A stretch of DNA of 64,000 bases. It comes from JBMOGA01 sp049318625. GTDB taxonomy: Bacteria > Pseudomonadota > Alphaproteobacteria > Rhizobiales > Hyphomicrobiaceae. This document shows positions 11,227-18,502 of the stretch, piece by piece. Position numbers and translations under genes: made by a program. Position 1 is the stretch's first letter; each line of letters begins with the position of its first letter. The notes beneath the pieces were generated by a model. The model had not been told where the DNA came from, searched no databases, and worked only from the letters and a program-made list of their open reading frames with translations. The DNA is taken from contig JBMOGA010000002.1 of the NCBI GenBank assembly GCA_049318625.1, positions 97,081-161,080 on the forward strand, in the 5' to 3' direction.

Positions 11227-11287
11227 TCCGTCTCGGTAAAATCGAGGATGACTCAAATAAGCAGTAAGCAAATCATTGCGAGACGGA
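11227..11287. repeat. Spaced inverted repeat in the 447-bp RTX upstream region
   Basis: The gap 11104-11550 holds no gene I can support. Inside it, TCCGTCTCG (11227-11235) and CGAGACGGA (11279-11287) are exact reverse complements enclosing 43 bp that are clearly more AT-rich than their surroundings. On the minus strand this lies 124-184 bp upstream of the RTX start, so it could be a regulator site or part of the RTX promoter region. No convincing -35/-10 pair was found. Confidence 0.35.
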
Positions 11288-11550
11288 TCAAAGTGGCGAG
11301 GGCGGATTGATTGCGCCGAGCCGCATGTTTCGCCGCCGCAGGTATTCCGCGAGAAGCGCCGGACGCGCCGGGAAACAGGCCGTTTTCCCGCGATGCGCTC
11401 GGGCGCCCGGAGTTGCGAGATGCGGAAAGACGAAAATGAGCCCCGCAAGAAGCCGGCACGTAAGAACTCGTTAGCGCCCGGCCACCGCGGTTCCATGCGG
11501 CGCCACGGATATGAATTTGAGTTTCGCCGATCGGGCGTGAAAAAACACGA

Positions 11551-12501
11551 TCAACGGCTGGCGGGCAGGCGTCCCGTCAGGGTCTTGAGAAAGGCTGTGA
11601 TCGTCTTCACGTCGCCGTCGTGCATGGCCTCGCTCTGATGCATATGGAGCATCACGGCGACCGCGCCTTCGAGCTGCTCGACGCCGCCGTCGTAGCCGTA
11701 GGGCCCCGTCAGCGCCACATTCCGCAGGGGTCTCACCCTGACCGCCATCTGCTTGTCCGTCTGAGGCCCGCCGATCGGAAAGATCTCGTAGCTGGCGCCG
11801 CCGAGGTTCGTGCCGATGTGGCAGGCGACGCACCCTTTGTCGATGAAACTCGCGAGCCCGATTTTTTCGATCGGTCCGATGGCATCGATATCGCCCCCGA
11901 GGAACGCGTCGAAAGGCGCGGGCGTGACCAGCGTTGCGAGATAGGCCTCCAAAGCCTTGGCCACGTTGAGAAGTGAAACTGGATGATCAGCGCCGGGGAA
12001 CACCGCCGCGAAGCGCCGGGCGATCTCCGGATCGTCCTGCAGGCGCTTCAGCACCAGCGGGCGGGGCACATCGAGATCGAGACCGGCGCGGATGTGGCGT
12101 TTGAGCGGGGCAGTTCGGCTGCCGCCGGGCGGGTCCGTGGGCACGACGTCATTGAAAAGAGCATTGAGAACGGAGGGAGCGTTGCGGGGCAGTCGCTGCC
12201 AACTGTGTCCCACGACGGCCGGGGCGGAATCGGCGCCGCCGCGTGCGAGATCGTGGCACCCGCTGCAGGCTTTCGCCCCGTCGTCAGCGAGGCGCGGGTC
12301 GTTGAAAAGAACATGTCCGAGCGCGGCTTTCTCATCCGAAAACGGATTGTCGGCCGGAAGGGGCGCGCGCGCCGGAAGCGGCGGTCCGAGAAATTCGAGA
12401 GCGTCCTTCAGGAGTTCCTCGTTGGTCGCAGCCGGCAGCGCCGGGACGAAGGCCAGGATCAAGAAGCTGAAGGCCAGCCGGACTCGAGTGCTGTAACGCA
12501 T
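11551..12501 (-). CDS. Di-haem cytochrome c peroxidase / MauG-family protein
   Basis: An exported 316-residue c-type cytochrome of the bacterial di-haem peroxidase superfamily, whose members reduce hydrogen peroxide or oxidise protein substrates in the periplasm. A signal peptide ends near residue 24 (PALPAAT). Two haem-attachment CxxCH sites are present, C79-SGC-H83 and C224-VAC-H228, at the family's usual spacing. The usual motif after the second haem (TxPYxHDG) reads TGPYGYDG here, so the histidine is replaced by tyrosine. AAGGAG precedes the ATG. It is the last of three same-strand genes (PstS-OmpA fusion, TctC, this), 55 bp after the TctC gene, so they are probably co-transcribed. Electron donor and substrate are unknown. 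Confidence 0.88.
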   Translation of the reverse strand: MRYSTRVRLAFSFLILAFVPALPAATNEELLKDALEFLGPPLPARAPLPADNPFSDEKAALGHVLFNDPRLADDGAKACSGCHDLARGGADSAPAVVGHSWQRLPRNAPSVLNALFNDVVPTDPPGGSRTAPLKRHIRAGLDLDVPRPLVLKRLQDDPEIARRFAAVFPGADHPVSLLNVAKALEAYLATLVTPAPFDAFLGGDIDAIGPIEKIGLASFIDKGCVACHIGTNLGGASYEIFPIGGPQTDKQMAVRVRPLRNVALTGPYGYDGGVEQLEGAVAVMLHMHQSEAMHDGDVKTITAFLKTLTGRLPASR

Positions 12502-12556
12502 CAGATCTCCTTCGGAGCCGATGGGCCCCGATCAATTGCGACGTTCGCTCCAGTGC

Positions 12557-13543
12557 TTACCCGCGCATCGCGCGCATCGCTTCCAGCCAGCGCTTGTGCT
12601 TCTCGCGCTCGGCGAGCCAGTAGGCGGTGAGTTCGTCGCCCGAGATCAGATTGCCGATCAGGCTGTTGTCGCGCCGATAGGTCTGCCATTCGAGGCTGTC
12701 GTAGACCTTCTCGAACAGCGCGATGTACCAGGCGAGCGCGGGCTCCATGAGATCGGGCGGTCCGACGATGCTCCGTTGCATGAAATAGGAGAACGTCATG
12801 CCCGTCTCGCGCAGTGCCGGGGTGCGCAGGAAGGCCGGGAGGCGCTGACTGGTGAAGGAGGCGACCGACTTCACCGTGCGGCCGGCGAGCTGGGCGTGCA
12901 CTTCGGACGGATTGTTGACGGTTGACTGCACTTCGTCGGCGGCGAGTGCCGCCGCCACGTCGCCCCCGCCAGCGTAGGACTTGTAGGACATCTTCAGGCC
13001 ATAGGACGCATTGAGGAAATCGGTCAGCAGTTGATCCTCGGAATCGCGTCCCGTTCCGCCCATCGTCCAGGACGGCCCCGCTGCCCGGACCGCTTCGAGG
13101 AAATCGTCGAACGTCGCGATGTCCGTTCGCCGGCTGCTGACCCACAGCAGGAAGGTATCCTCGGACATGCGGGCTATGGGCGCGAACCGGCTGATGTCGA
13201 GACCAAGCTCCGGCTTCGAGAGCGGTGCGGTGTAGAAGCTGTTCAGCGTGAACAGCAGCACGTGCGCGTCGCCGCCCCGACGGTTGAGTTCGAGAAGCGC
13301 GTCGGCGCCACCGTTCGCCGGCAAGTGACGCACCGTGAAGGGCACCGGACACCAGCGATTGTCCTCGATGATCTTGACGAGGAACCGGACAGCCAGGTCG
13401 GCGCCCCCGCCGGGCCCGGCCATCACCAGGAACTCGATCGGCTTCGACGGCTGCCAGGCACCTTGCGCCGCAAGCGGCCGGACGATCGCAGTGAGGGGTA
13501 GAGCGAGCGTCAAGGATTTCAGGATGTCACGACGCGTCGGCAT
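12557..13543 (-). CDS. Bug/TctC-family periplasmic solute-binding protein
   Basis: A 328-residue tripartite-tricarboxylate-type (TTT) binding protein that should capture an organic acid or similar ligand in the periplasm. The N-terminus carries TRRDILK followed by a hydrophobic stretch to LAAQG at about residue 27, a plausible Tat signal. The family's strand-turn PIEFLVMAGPGGGADLAVRFL follows directly; an N-rich VRHLPANGGADAL and YAGGGDVAAALAADEV loop mark the ligand cleft. The protein diverges more from typical Bug proteins than the homologue at 25388. No TctA or TctB membrane subunit is nearby. It lies 82 bp after the PstS-OmpA gene and 55 bp before the di-haem gene on the same strand. The ligand cannot be predicted. 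Confidence 0.82.
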   Translation of the reverse strand: MPTRRDILKSLTLALPLTAIVRPLAAQGAWQPSKPIEFLVMAGPGGGADLAVRFLVKIIEDNRWCPVPFTVRHLPANGGADALLELNRRGGDAHVLLFTLNSFYTAPLSKPELGLDISRFAPIARMSEDTFLLWVSSRRTDIATFDDFLEAVRAAGPSWTMGGTGRDSEDQLLTDFLNASYGLKMSYKSYAGGGDVAAALAADEVQSTVNNPSEVHAQLAGRTVKSVASFTSQRLPAFLRTPALRETGMTFSYFMQRSIVGPPDLMEPALAWYIALFEKVYDSLEWQTYRRDNSLIGNLISGDELTAYWLAEREKHKRWLEAMRAMRG

Positions 13544-13625
13544 GGTTCACTCCGGGATACTGCGGCTTCGGCCAGAGAGTCCGCCGGACGTCGCGGACGC
13601 TTGCTGTTGGCTCCGGGACGGCGCG

Positions 13626-15230
13626 TCAGCGGATCCAAACCTCGACGCGGCGGTTGAGACCCCTCCCTTCGTTGGTATCGTTGCAGGCGACCGGTGCCAG
13701 TTCGCCGAACGCGCGCTCTTCGATCGTGACGCCGGCGGGTGGCGCGGACCCGGCCGGGAACAGGGCCGCGCGAACCGCCTGCGCACGCCGCTTGGACAAG
13801 GTCAGGTTGGCGGCGAACGATCCGACGGCGTCCGAGTATCCGGACAGCATCACCGTCTTGCCCTGCATGTCCCGCCTTTGCAGCACGGACCTGAGACGGG
13901 CCAGATCCTGGCGGGCGCGCTCGTCCAGCGTCGAGGCCCCTCCCTGGAAGCGGAACGTCAGCGAGATCCGCTCGGCGGCGCGGAAGTCCTCGATCAACTG
14001 GCGCATCAGCACGGGATCGAAATCCTCGGCCGGGGCATTGAGGGCGACGGCGATGCGGCCGGTATGGGCGATGAAGGGAAGCGATTCCGGCGCCTGGTCG
14101 ACGAACTTCGCCTCCTTGAGGATCGGCTGCAGTTCGGCGGACAGAGCGAACTCGAGCAGGGCGCGCGCCAGCGGGTTCTGCGGCTGGCCGGGCGAATAGA
14201 AATAGAGCCGCCGCGCCATCGGGTATTCCTCGGTCTTGGCCGCGAAGATCGAGGGCGGCACCACGATGCCGCACGGCGTTTCGATATTGACCGCTTTGGC
14301 CTTGCGCACGTAGGCGATGGAATTGATGCCGATGCCGATGCCGATGCCGGCCGGATCGGCCGCCACTCTGTCGGTCCATTCCGTGGCGTGGCTGAGGCGC
14401 ACCGCGTCGGTCGAAACCTTGAGGCCACGCGGGGAGAGAATCGCCTGCTCGAAATAGGTCCAGCTGCCCATTTCGGCCGAGGGCGCGTAGACATTGATCT
14501 TGCCGGGCGGCAGGCCGACCTGGCCCCAATCGGTGATTTCGCCGGCGAAGATCTTCGCAATATTGTCGAGCGAAAGTGAGACGACCGGGTTTTCGCGTGC
14601 CACCACGACGACCAGCGCATCGAGTGCGAAAACGTGCTGATATCCGGGTTGCAGCATATTGGGCTGTCCGGCGGCCGCCATCATTTGCTGCTCTTCGGGC
14701 AGAATGGCGCGGCTGGTCCACACCACGTCGGTCTGCCCTTTCGCCATGGCGGCGAGACCCTGCGGCACGCCTTGCCGGCGCACGTTGACCTGTCCGAGAA
14801 ACCGCCCCTCTTTCGAGGTCAGCTTGAATTCGAGGTCCTTCGGGTCTGCCCCGACGTTCATCGCCACGTTGGCATTGATCCGCTCGGCGTAGGCCCGGAT
14901 CAGCCGTGGCATGAATTCGGTCCCGATGGCGCTGCCGCCGACCCACGTCGTGGTGACCGGTGTCAGCGGCGGCGCCGCGACGGTCCGCGGCTCGACGGCC
15001 CCCCCGGGGCAGTTCGCTCCTACGCATTCGTAGCGTGTCGCGTCGAGCGAAAGGGTGCCGAGACCCGGCGACGTGACGACATAAGTCTTCAAATTGAAGG
15101 ACTTGAGCTCGCCCTTGATCTCGAAAGAGCCGCCGCGCATGCGCAAGGTGATCTCGGCCGCCCAGGCATGTGATGAGAACGCGACACACCAGAAAACAGC
15201 GCAGACCGTCGAACCCAGTAACACTCGCAT
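13626..15230 (-). CDS. PstS-like substrate-binding protein fused to an OmpA-like domain
   Basis: A 534-residue exported protein with two parts. After a signal peptide (to about residue 25, SSHAWA) and a short domain with two cysteines, residues of about 90-390 form a phosphate-binding-protein-like (PBP) fold: WVGGSAIGTEFMPRLI, DVVWTSRAILPEE and IFAGEITDWGQVG are typical PstS landmarks. From about residue 410 an OmpA/MotB-type peptidoglycan-binding domain follows, with LSGYSDAVGS, LSKRRAQAVRAAL and the terminal NRRVEVWIR. The architecture suggests a binding protein anchored to the cell wall, sensing or holding phosphate or another anion near the murein. No pstCAB genes are close. It heads the three-gene minus-strand group. 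Similar fusions exist in proteobacteria; their function is poorly known to me. Confidence 0.85.
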   Translation of the reverse strand: MRVLLGSTVCAVFWCVAFSSHAWAAEITLRMRGGSFEIKGELKSFNLKTYVVTSPGLGTLSLDATRYECVGANCPGGAVEPRTVAAPPLTPVTTTWVGGSAIGTEFMPRLIRAYAERINANVAMNVGADPKDLEFKLTSKEGRFLGQVNVRRQGVPQGLAAMAKGQTDVVWTSRAILPEEQQMMAAAGQPNMLQPGYQHVFALDALVVVVARENPVVSLSLDNIAKIFAGEITDWGQVGLPPGKINVYAPSAEMGSWTYFEQAILSPRGLKVSTDAVRLSHATEWTDRVAADPAGIGIGIGINSIAYVRKAKAVNIETPCGIVVPPSIFAAKTEEYPMARRLYFYSPGQPQNPLARALLEFALSAELQPILKEAKFVDQAPESLPFIAHTGRIAVALNAPAEDFDPVLMRQLIEDFRAAERISLTFRFQGGASTLDERARQDLARLRSVLQRRDMQGKTVMLSGYSDAVGSFAANLTLSKRRAQAVRAALFPAGSAPPAGVTIEERAFGELAPVACNDTNEGRGLNRRVEVWIR

Positions 15231-15622
15231 GAACCTTCTCCCCAGCCTTGACCGGCGACCTCAACCGCTAATTGTACGGCGTTTAGTTTACAAGGATAAG
15301 GCGAGGCGCGGACGGCCGGGCCGTCTCGGACTACGGCCACAACGAACTGAGCGGAGACCTATTCCGTCGCGGTTTTCGATCGGCGGTGGATTGTCGGATT
15401 CCGCGACCCGGCGACAAATTGCCGTCACGGGAACAGGCTCTGGTACGGCGAGCTGGGCCGCGGGGGCCGCGGCAGACGCAAGATCCGGTGAGCAATCAGC
15501 CGCAAGGCCTTGAAAACCACCTTGGTAGGCTTCGCCTTGATTGTGTGCCATAGGAGGTTTTCGGGACGCATGACTGAGGCCGTCGGCTGATCCTGTGCAA
15601 CGATCCGATGAACGAGGCCCGA
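15231..15622. other. Intergenic region between divergent envelope genes
   Basis: 392 bp separate the PstS-OmpA gene from the membrane protein at 15623 and should contain two divergent promoters. I see no convincing -35/-10 pair. A GC-rich palindrome with arms 15457-15463 and 15467-15473 could form a hairpin. A 48-codon minus-strand frame (15571-15425) lacks a ribosome site and is not called. Confidence 0.4.
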
Positions 15623-17302
15623 ATGGCTCAACAAGAGCCAAAGCTTGATGAGTTGAAGCGGCTGCTGCGGCGCCTCGAGAAAGTCGAGTCCGCGACCGAG
15701 GCCAAGCCGGGTGGATTCGGTGTGACCGAGCCAGCCCAGCCGTCGAAGGCAGAGCCGGCGACGGACAGGTTGGCCAGTTTGCGCTCGCCCATTCCGCCGG
15801 CCGACCGAAGAATGGTGCCAATCGCGCCGCCGGTGCCCTCATTCGAGATGGTGATGCAGCCGGAACCGGCCGCGGTTCCGCCAGTGCAGGATGCCGGACA
15901 ACCCGGTCCTGCGCCGCGCGACGCAACGACGGGATCTGTCGACGCGGCCGCGATCGGCACGATCGACGCGCCGGTTCACGCCGAGCCGGGCGCGGTGGCC
16001 GCTGCTGAACCGCTCTCCGCGCCGTCCGGCAGCGTGACCGCGACGAGTCCGGCCGAGATTGACGCGGAGCCACCGGCACGAAAAGCGGGCGGAGCGATGT
16101 GGGTCCTGCTGCTGCTGGTGGTGGCAGGGGCCGCCGGTGCGGTCGGATACTTCGTGGTGACAGACCAAAAGTTCGTCCAGCAGCGACCGCGGGTCGCCTC
16201 GTTGCCGAGCCCGGAGAAGCCGGAGTCCAAGAGTGTCGAGTCGCCCGATCCGGCGCCGGGACAATCCGAGCAACGGTTGCCGGGTGTCCGTGAACTCTTG
16301 ACGGAGCCGAGTCCGGCCGCCCGTCCCGCCGAAATCGCTGTGGAGCCTCCGCCGCCCGAGAAGGCGCCGAGCTTGCCGGAACCAGAGCCGCTGGTTCGAA
16401 CAGAGGTCGCGGCCGCGCCGCCGCCAGCCCCAGAGGCGACCGCGCATGTCGAACCACCGCCGTCGACGGCGCCCGCGCCGCCGGTTTCGGTCGACGCTCC
16501 TTCTCAGGACGCTTCGTCGCAGGATGCGCCGCCGCCAGCTGATGAGCGCCCCGCGTCGCTGCCCCCGCGCGAAGTCGCGGCCTTGGCCGTCGAACAGCCG
16601 ACGCCAACCGCGCCAGTTGCAGCCGCTGCCGAGACGGCGGACCGCCCGCCTCGGATCGTCACGGCCACCACATGGGCCATCCCGGCAGGCACACGCGCCG
16701 GACTGCCGCTGATGTTCGAGCCGGCCGCTGCCGCCGCTGACCACTACGTGCTGCTGTCGGGTCTCGAGCCGGACGCTTTTGTGAGCACCGCGATCGAGAT
16801 CATCGGCGGAACCTGGATGGTACGTGGCGCCGATTTGATGGCCGCCGAGATCGAGCGCGCGGCCAACGCCCCCGAGCAGGTGCCGTTGCTGATCGAATTG
16901 CGGGCGAACGACGGGGTTGTCATCAGTCGCGCGGAGGTGATGCTCGGCGTGCGCCCGGCAACCGGTGTTGCCGCCTCTGCTCAACCACAGGTAGCGACAA
17001 AGGAAAAGCAGGCAGAAAATCAGTCGACGACAGACGTAGAGAGACTATTGCGTCGAGGGCAGTTGATGCTGGATAGTGGCAGCGTCGGCGGCGCACGCCT
17101 GTTGCTGGAGCGCGCTGCCGAAATGGGAAGCGGAGAGGCCGCTTTGACCCTCGGACGTACTTACGACCCCGCCACGCTTCCCCTTCTGGGCGCGACGGGG
17201 TTGTCGGCGGATCGCAACTTGGCTCGTCGCTGGTACGAGCGGGCTGTGACGCTGGGACTCTCCGAGGGACGAGAGCGGCTCAAGGGTCTGGAACGCGACT
17301 GA
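15623..17302 (+). CDS. Single-span membrane protein with proline-rich linker and Sel1-like C-terminus
   Basis: A 559-residue bitopic inner-membrane protein of unknown function. Residues 1-157 are cytoplasmic and begin with a short charged helix (LDELKRLLRRLEKV). A transmembrane helix spans about 158-180 (MWVLLLLVVAGAAGAVGYFV). A long Pro/Ala/Glu-rich, probably extended periplasmic linker follows to about residue 340. Then comes a beta-sandwich-like module at about 342-447 (LPLMFEP...LLSGLEPDAFVSTA), a type I know from alphaproteobacterial envelope proteins. The last 85 residues read as Sel1/TPR-like helices (RGQLMLDSGSVGGARLLLER, then LARRWYERAVTLG). I chose the ATG at 15623 because GAGG lies five bases upstream; an ATG at 15608 is in frame. 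It precedes the binding protein and GTPase genes on the same strand and may join the cytoplasm to the murein layer. Confidence 0.8.
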   Translation: MAQQEPKLDELKRLLRRLEKVESATEAKPGGFGVTEPAQPSKAEPATDRLASLRSPIPPADRRMVPIAPPVPSFEMVMQPEPAAVPPVQDAGQPGPAPRDATTGSVDAAAIGTIDAPVHAEPGAVAAAEPLSAPSGSVTATSPAEIDAEPPARKAGGAMWVLLLLVVAGAAGAVGYFVVTDQKFVQQRPRVASLPSPEKPESKSVESPDPAPGQSEQRLPGVRELLTEPSPAARPAEIAVEPPPPEKAPSLPEPEPLVRTEVAAAPPPAPEATAHVEPPPSTAPAPPVSVDAPSQDASSQDAPPPADERPASLPPREVAALAVEQPTPTAPVAAAAETADRPPRIVTATTWAIPAGTRAGLPLMFEPAAAAADHYVLLSGLEPDAFVSTAIEIIGGTWMVRGADLMAAEIERAANAPEQVPLLIELRANDGVVISRAEVMLGVRPATGVAASAQPQVATKEKQAENQSTTDVERLLRRGQLMLDSGSVGGARLLLERAAEMGSGEAALTLGRTYDPATLPLLGATGLSADRNLARRWYERAVTLGLSEGRERLKGLERD

Positions 17303-17369
17303 CGCGCGCGCCAGAAACCGGTAACCGGCCCACGTTCGGCGTCGCGATTGGTTGGCAGTGTGTGAGTTA

Positions 17370-18365
17370 ATGCGTAAGTTTCTGGTCGCCTGCCTGCTGC
17401 TGATCGGATTGGGCCACGCCGCCTTCGCGCAATCGACGGCTCTCAAGCGTATCGGGTACGTGCGGACAGCAGCGCCTTGGCTGATGGACGTCCAGGATGG
17501 ACGGCTCGATGAGATCGACGGCCACTCGGTCAAATGGATTCAATTCCAGACGTCGGCGGAAGTCGCGCTGGCTCTCGACGCTGGCGGCATCGACGCCGGC
17601 ATCACCAGTTCCGCCGCGATGGCCGCTGCGATTACCCGAGGACTCGATCTGCAATTGATCTGGGTTGTCAATGTCGTGAACGCCCGCCACGTCGTGATTT
17701 TCAGGGACGGCACGGGCATCGAGCGGACACGCCCGGCTACAATGGCCGGAAAGCGCGTCGGCGTAACGTTCCTTTCGGCGGCCCACGATGCCCTGCTGAC
17801 CGCCCTGTCGGCGAACGGGCTTTCGAGCGAGGCGGTCCGCTTGGTCAATCTGCCGCCCGCCGATATCGAAGCGGCTTGGAAGAATGGCCGCGTCGACGCC
17901 GTCTGCCTGGGCGGAACCCGAACAGCTGGTGTGCTGGCGGCCATCGCGGGCGAGCGCATCCTGCTCGAACCTTCGGCCGACGCGCCGTTCCATGGCTTGG
18001 TTGCGTCTCCGGCCTTTATCGCGCGGGATGGCCGCTTCCTCACATCGCTGGTCGCAGTGCTCGCGAATGCCGGCGCCCCGCGGACCGATCCGTCGCCGCG
18101 CGGCCGCCCGGCGCGCGGTCGCGACCCGCGCGAACGCGAGGACGAGTCTCCCGTCGATCCCGGACAGTATTCGTTTCCCACACTCGCCGAGCAGCTGGGT
18201 GCGCAATGGCTCGGCGGACCGGGCGAGCCCGGGGCCGCCCGTCGTCTGGCGGCGACGGCCGAGCGCGTCTCCCCGGTTCGTCCGCCGCGGGTGCTGGTCG
18301 ACTACCGCGCCAGCATCGCGACGGAGTTGTTGACCAAGGTCGCCGCAACCAGTCCGTCGAGGTGA
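17370..18365 (+). CDS. Taurine/nitrate-type (NMT1-like) periplasmic binding protein, C-terminal part disturbed
   Basis: A 331-residue exported protein of the TauA/SsuA/NMT1 binding-protein family. The signal peptide runs to about residue 20 (MRKFLVACLLLIGLGHAAFA); for this reason I start at the ATG 17370 and not at an in-frame TTG 18 bases earlier. The core motifs are present: IGYVRTAAPW, a DAGITSSAAMAAA cleft loop, and an NGRVDAVCLGGTRT hinge. Between about 18076 and 18160 the frame codes for an unusual Pro/Arg/Asp-rich stretch (PRTDPSPRGRPARGRDP) where the family has a helix; the +1 frame reads more naturally there, after which the normal family sequence (QYSFPTLAEQLG) resumes. This suggests two compensating indels. 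No ABC permease or ATPase is nearby. The next gene begins after a separate promoter-like element. Confidence 0.75.
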   Translation: MRKFLVACLLLIGLGHAAFAQSTALKRIGYVRTAAPWLMDVQDGRLDEIDGHSVKWIQFQTSAEVALALDAGGIDAGITSSAAMAAAITRGLDLQLIWVVNVVNARHVVIFRDGTGIERTRPATMAGKRVGVTFLSAAHDALLTALSANGLSSEAVRLVNLPPADIEAAWKNGRVDAVCLGGTRTAGVLAAIAGERILLEPSADAPFHGLVASPAFIARDGRFLTSLVAVLANAGAPRTDPSPRGRPARGRDPREREDESPVDPGQYSFPTLAEQLGAQWLGGPGEPGAARRLAATAERVSPVRPPRVLVDYRASIATELLTKVAATSPSR

Positions 18366-18393
18366 CGTAATGTAGCCGTGCTGAAGCCGAATT

Positions 18394-18430
18394 TTGGTCG
18401 CCAGATGCACTTTCGTTACAATAAAGTGCA
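18394..18430 (+). promoter_or_regulatory. Sigma70-like promoter with palindromic operator, upstream of the GTPase array
   Basis: TTGGTC (18394-18399) and TACAAT (18417-18422) are separated by exactly 17 bases, a good sigma70-type pair. The -10 box is flanked by an exact 8-bp inverted repeat, TGCACTTT (18406-18413) and AAAGTGCA (18423-18430), the geometry of a repressor site. The stretch is AT-rich against its surroundings. It lies about 73-109 bp upstream of the first GTPase start. The hairpin could alternatively end transcription from the gene before. Confidence 0.5.
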
Positions 18431-18502
18431 AGCCTGTATCGTTGTGACGCCTTGGGTGCCCGGACCCGGCGTCGGGGGCGCGCTTAAATCGGGAGTGTGA
18501 GT

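Noticed and set aside
15425..15571. A 48-codon minus-strand frame (MRPENLLWHTIKAK...) between the PstS-OmpA gene and the TM/Sel1 gene
   Set aside because: No ribosome site precedes it, and it is shorter than any known match I could name. The composition is only mildly coding-like.
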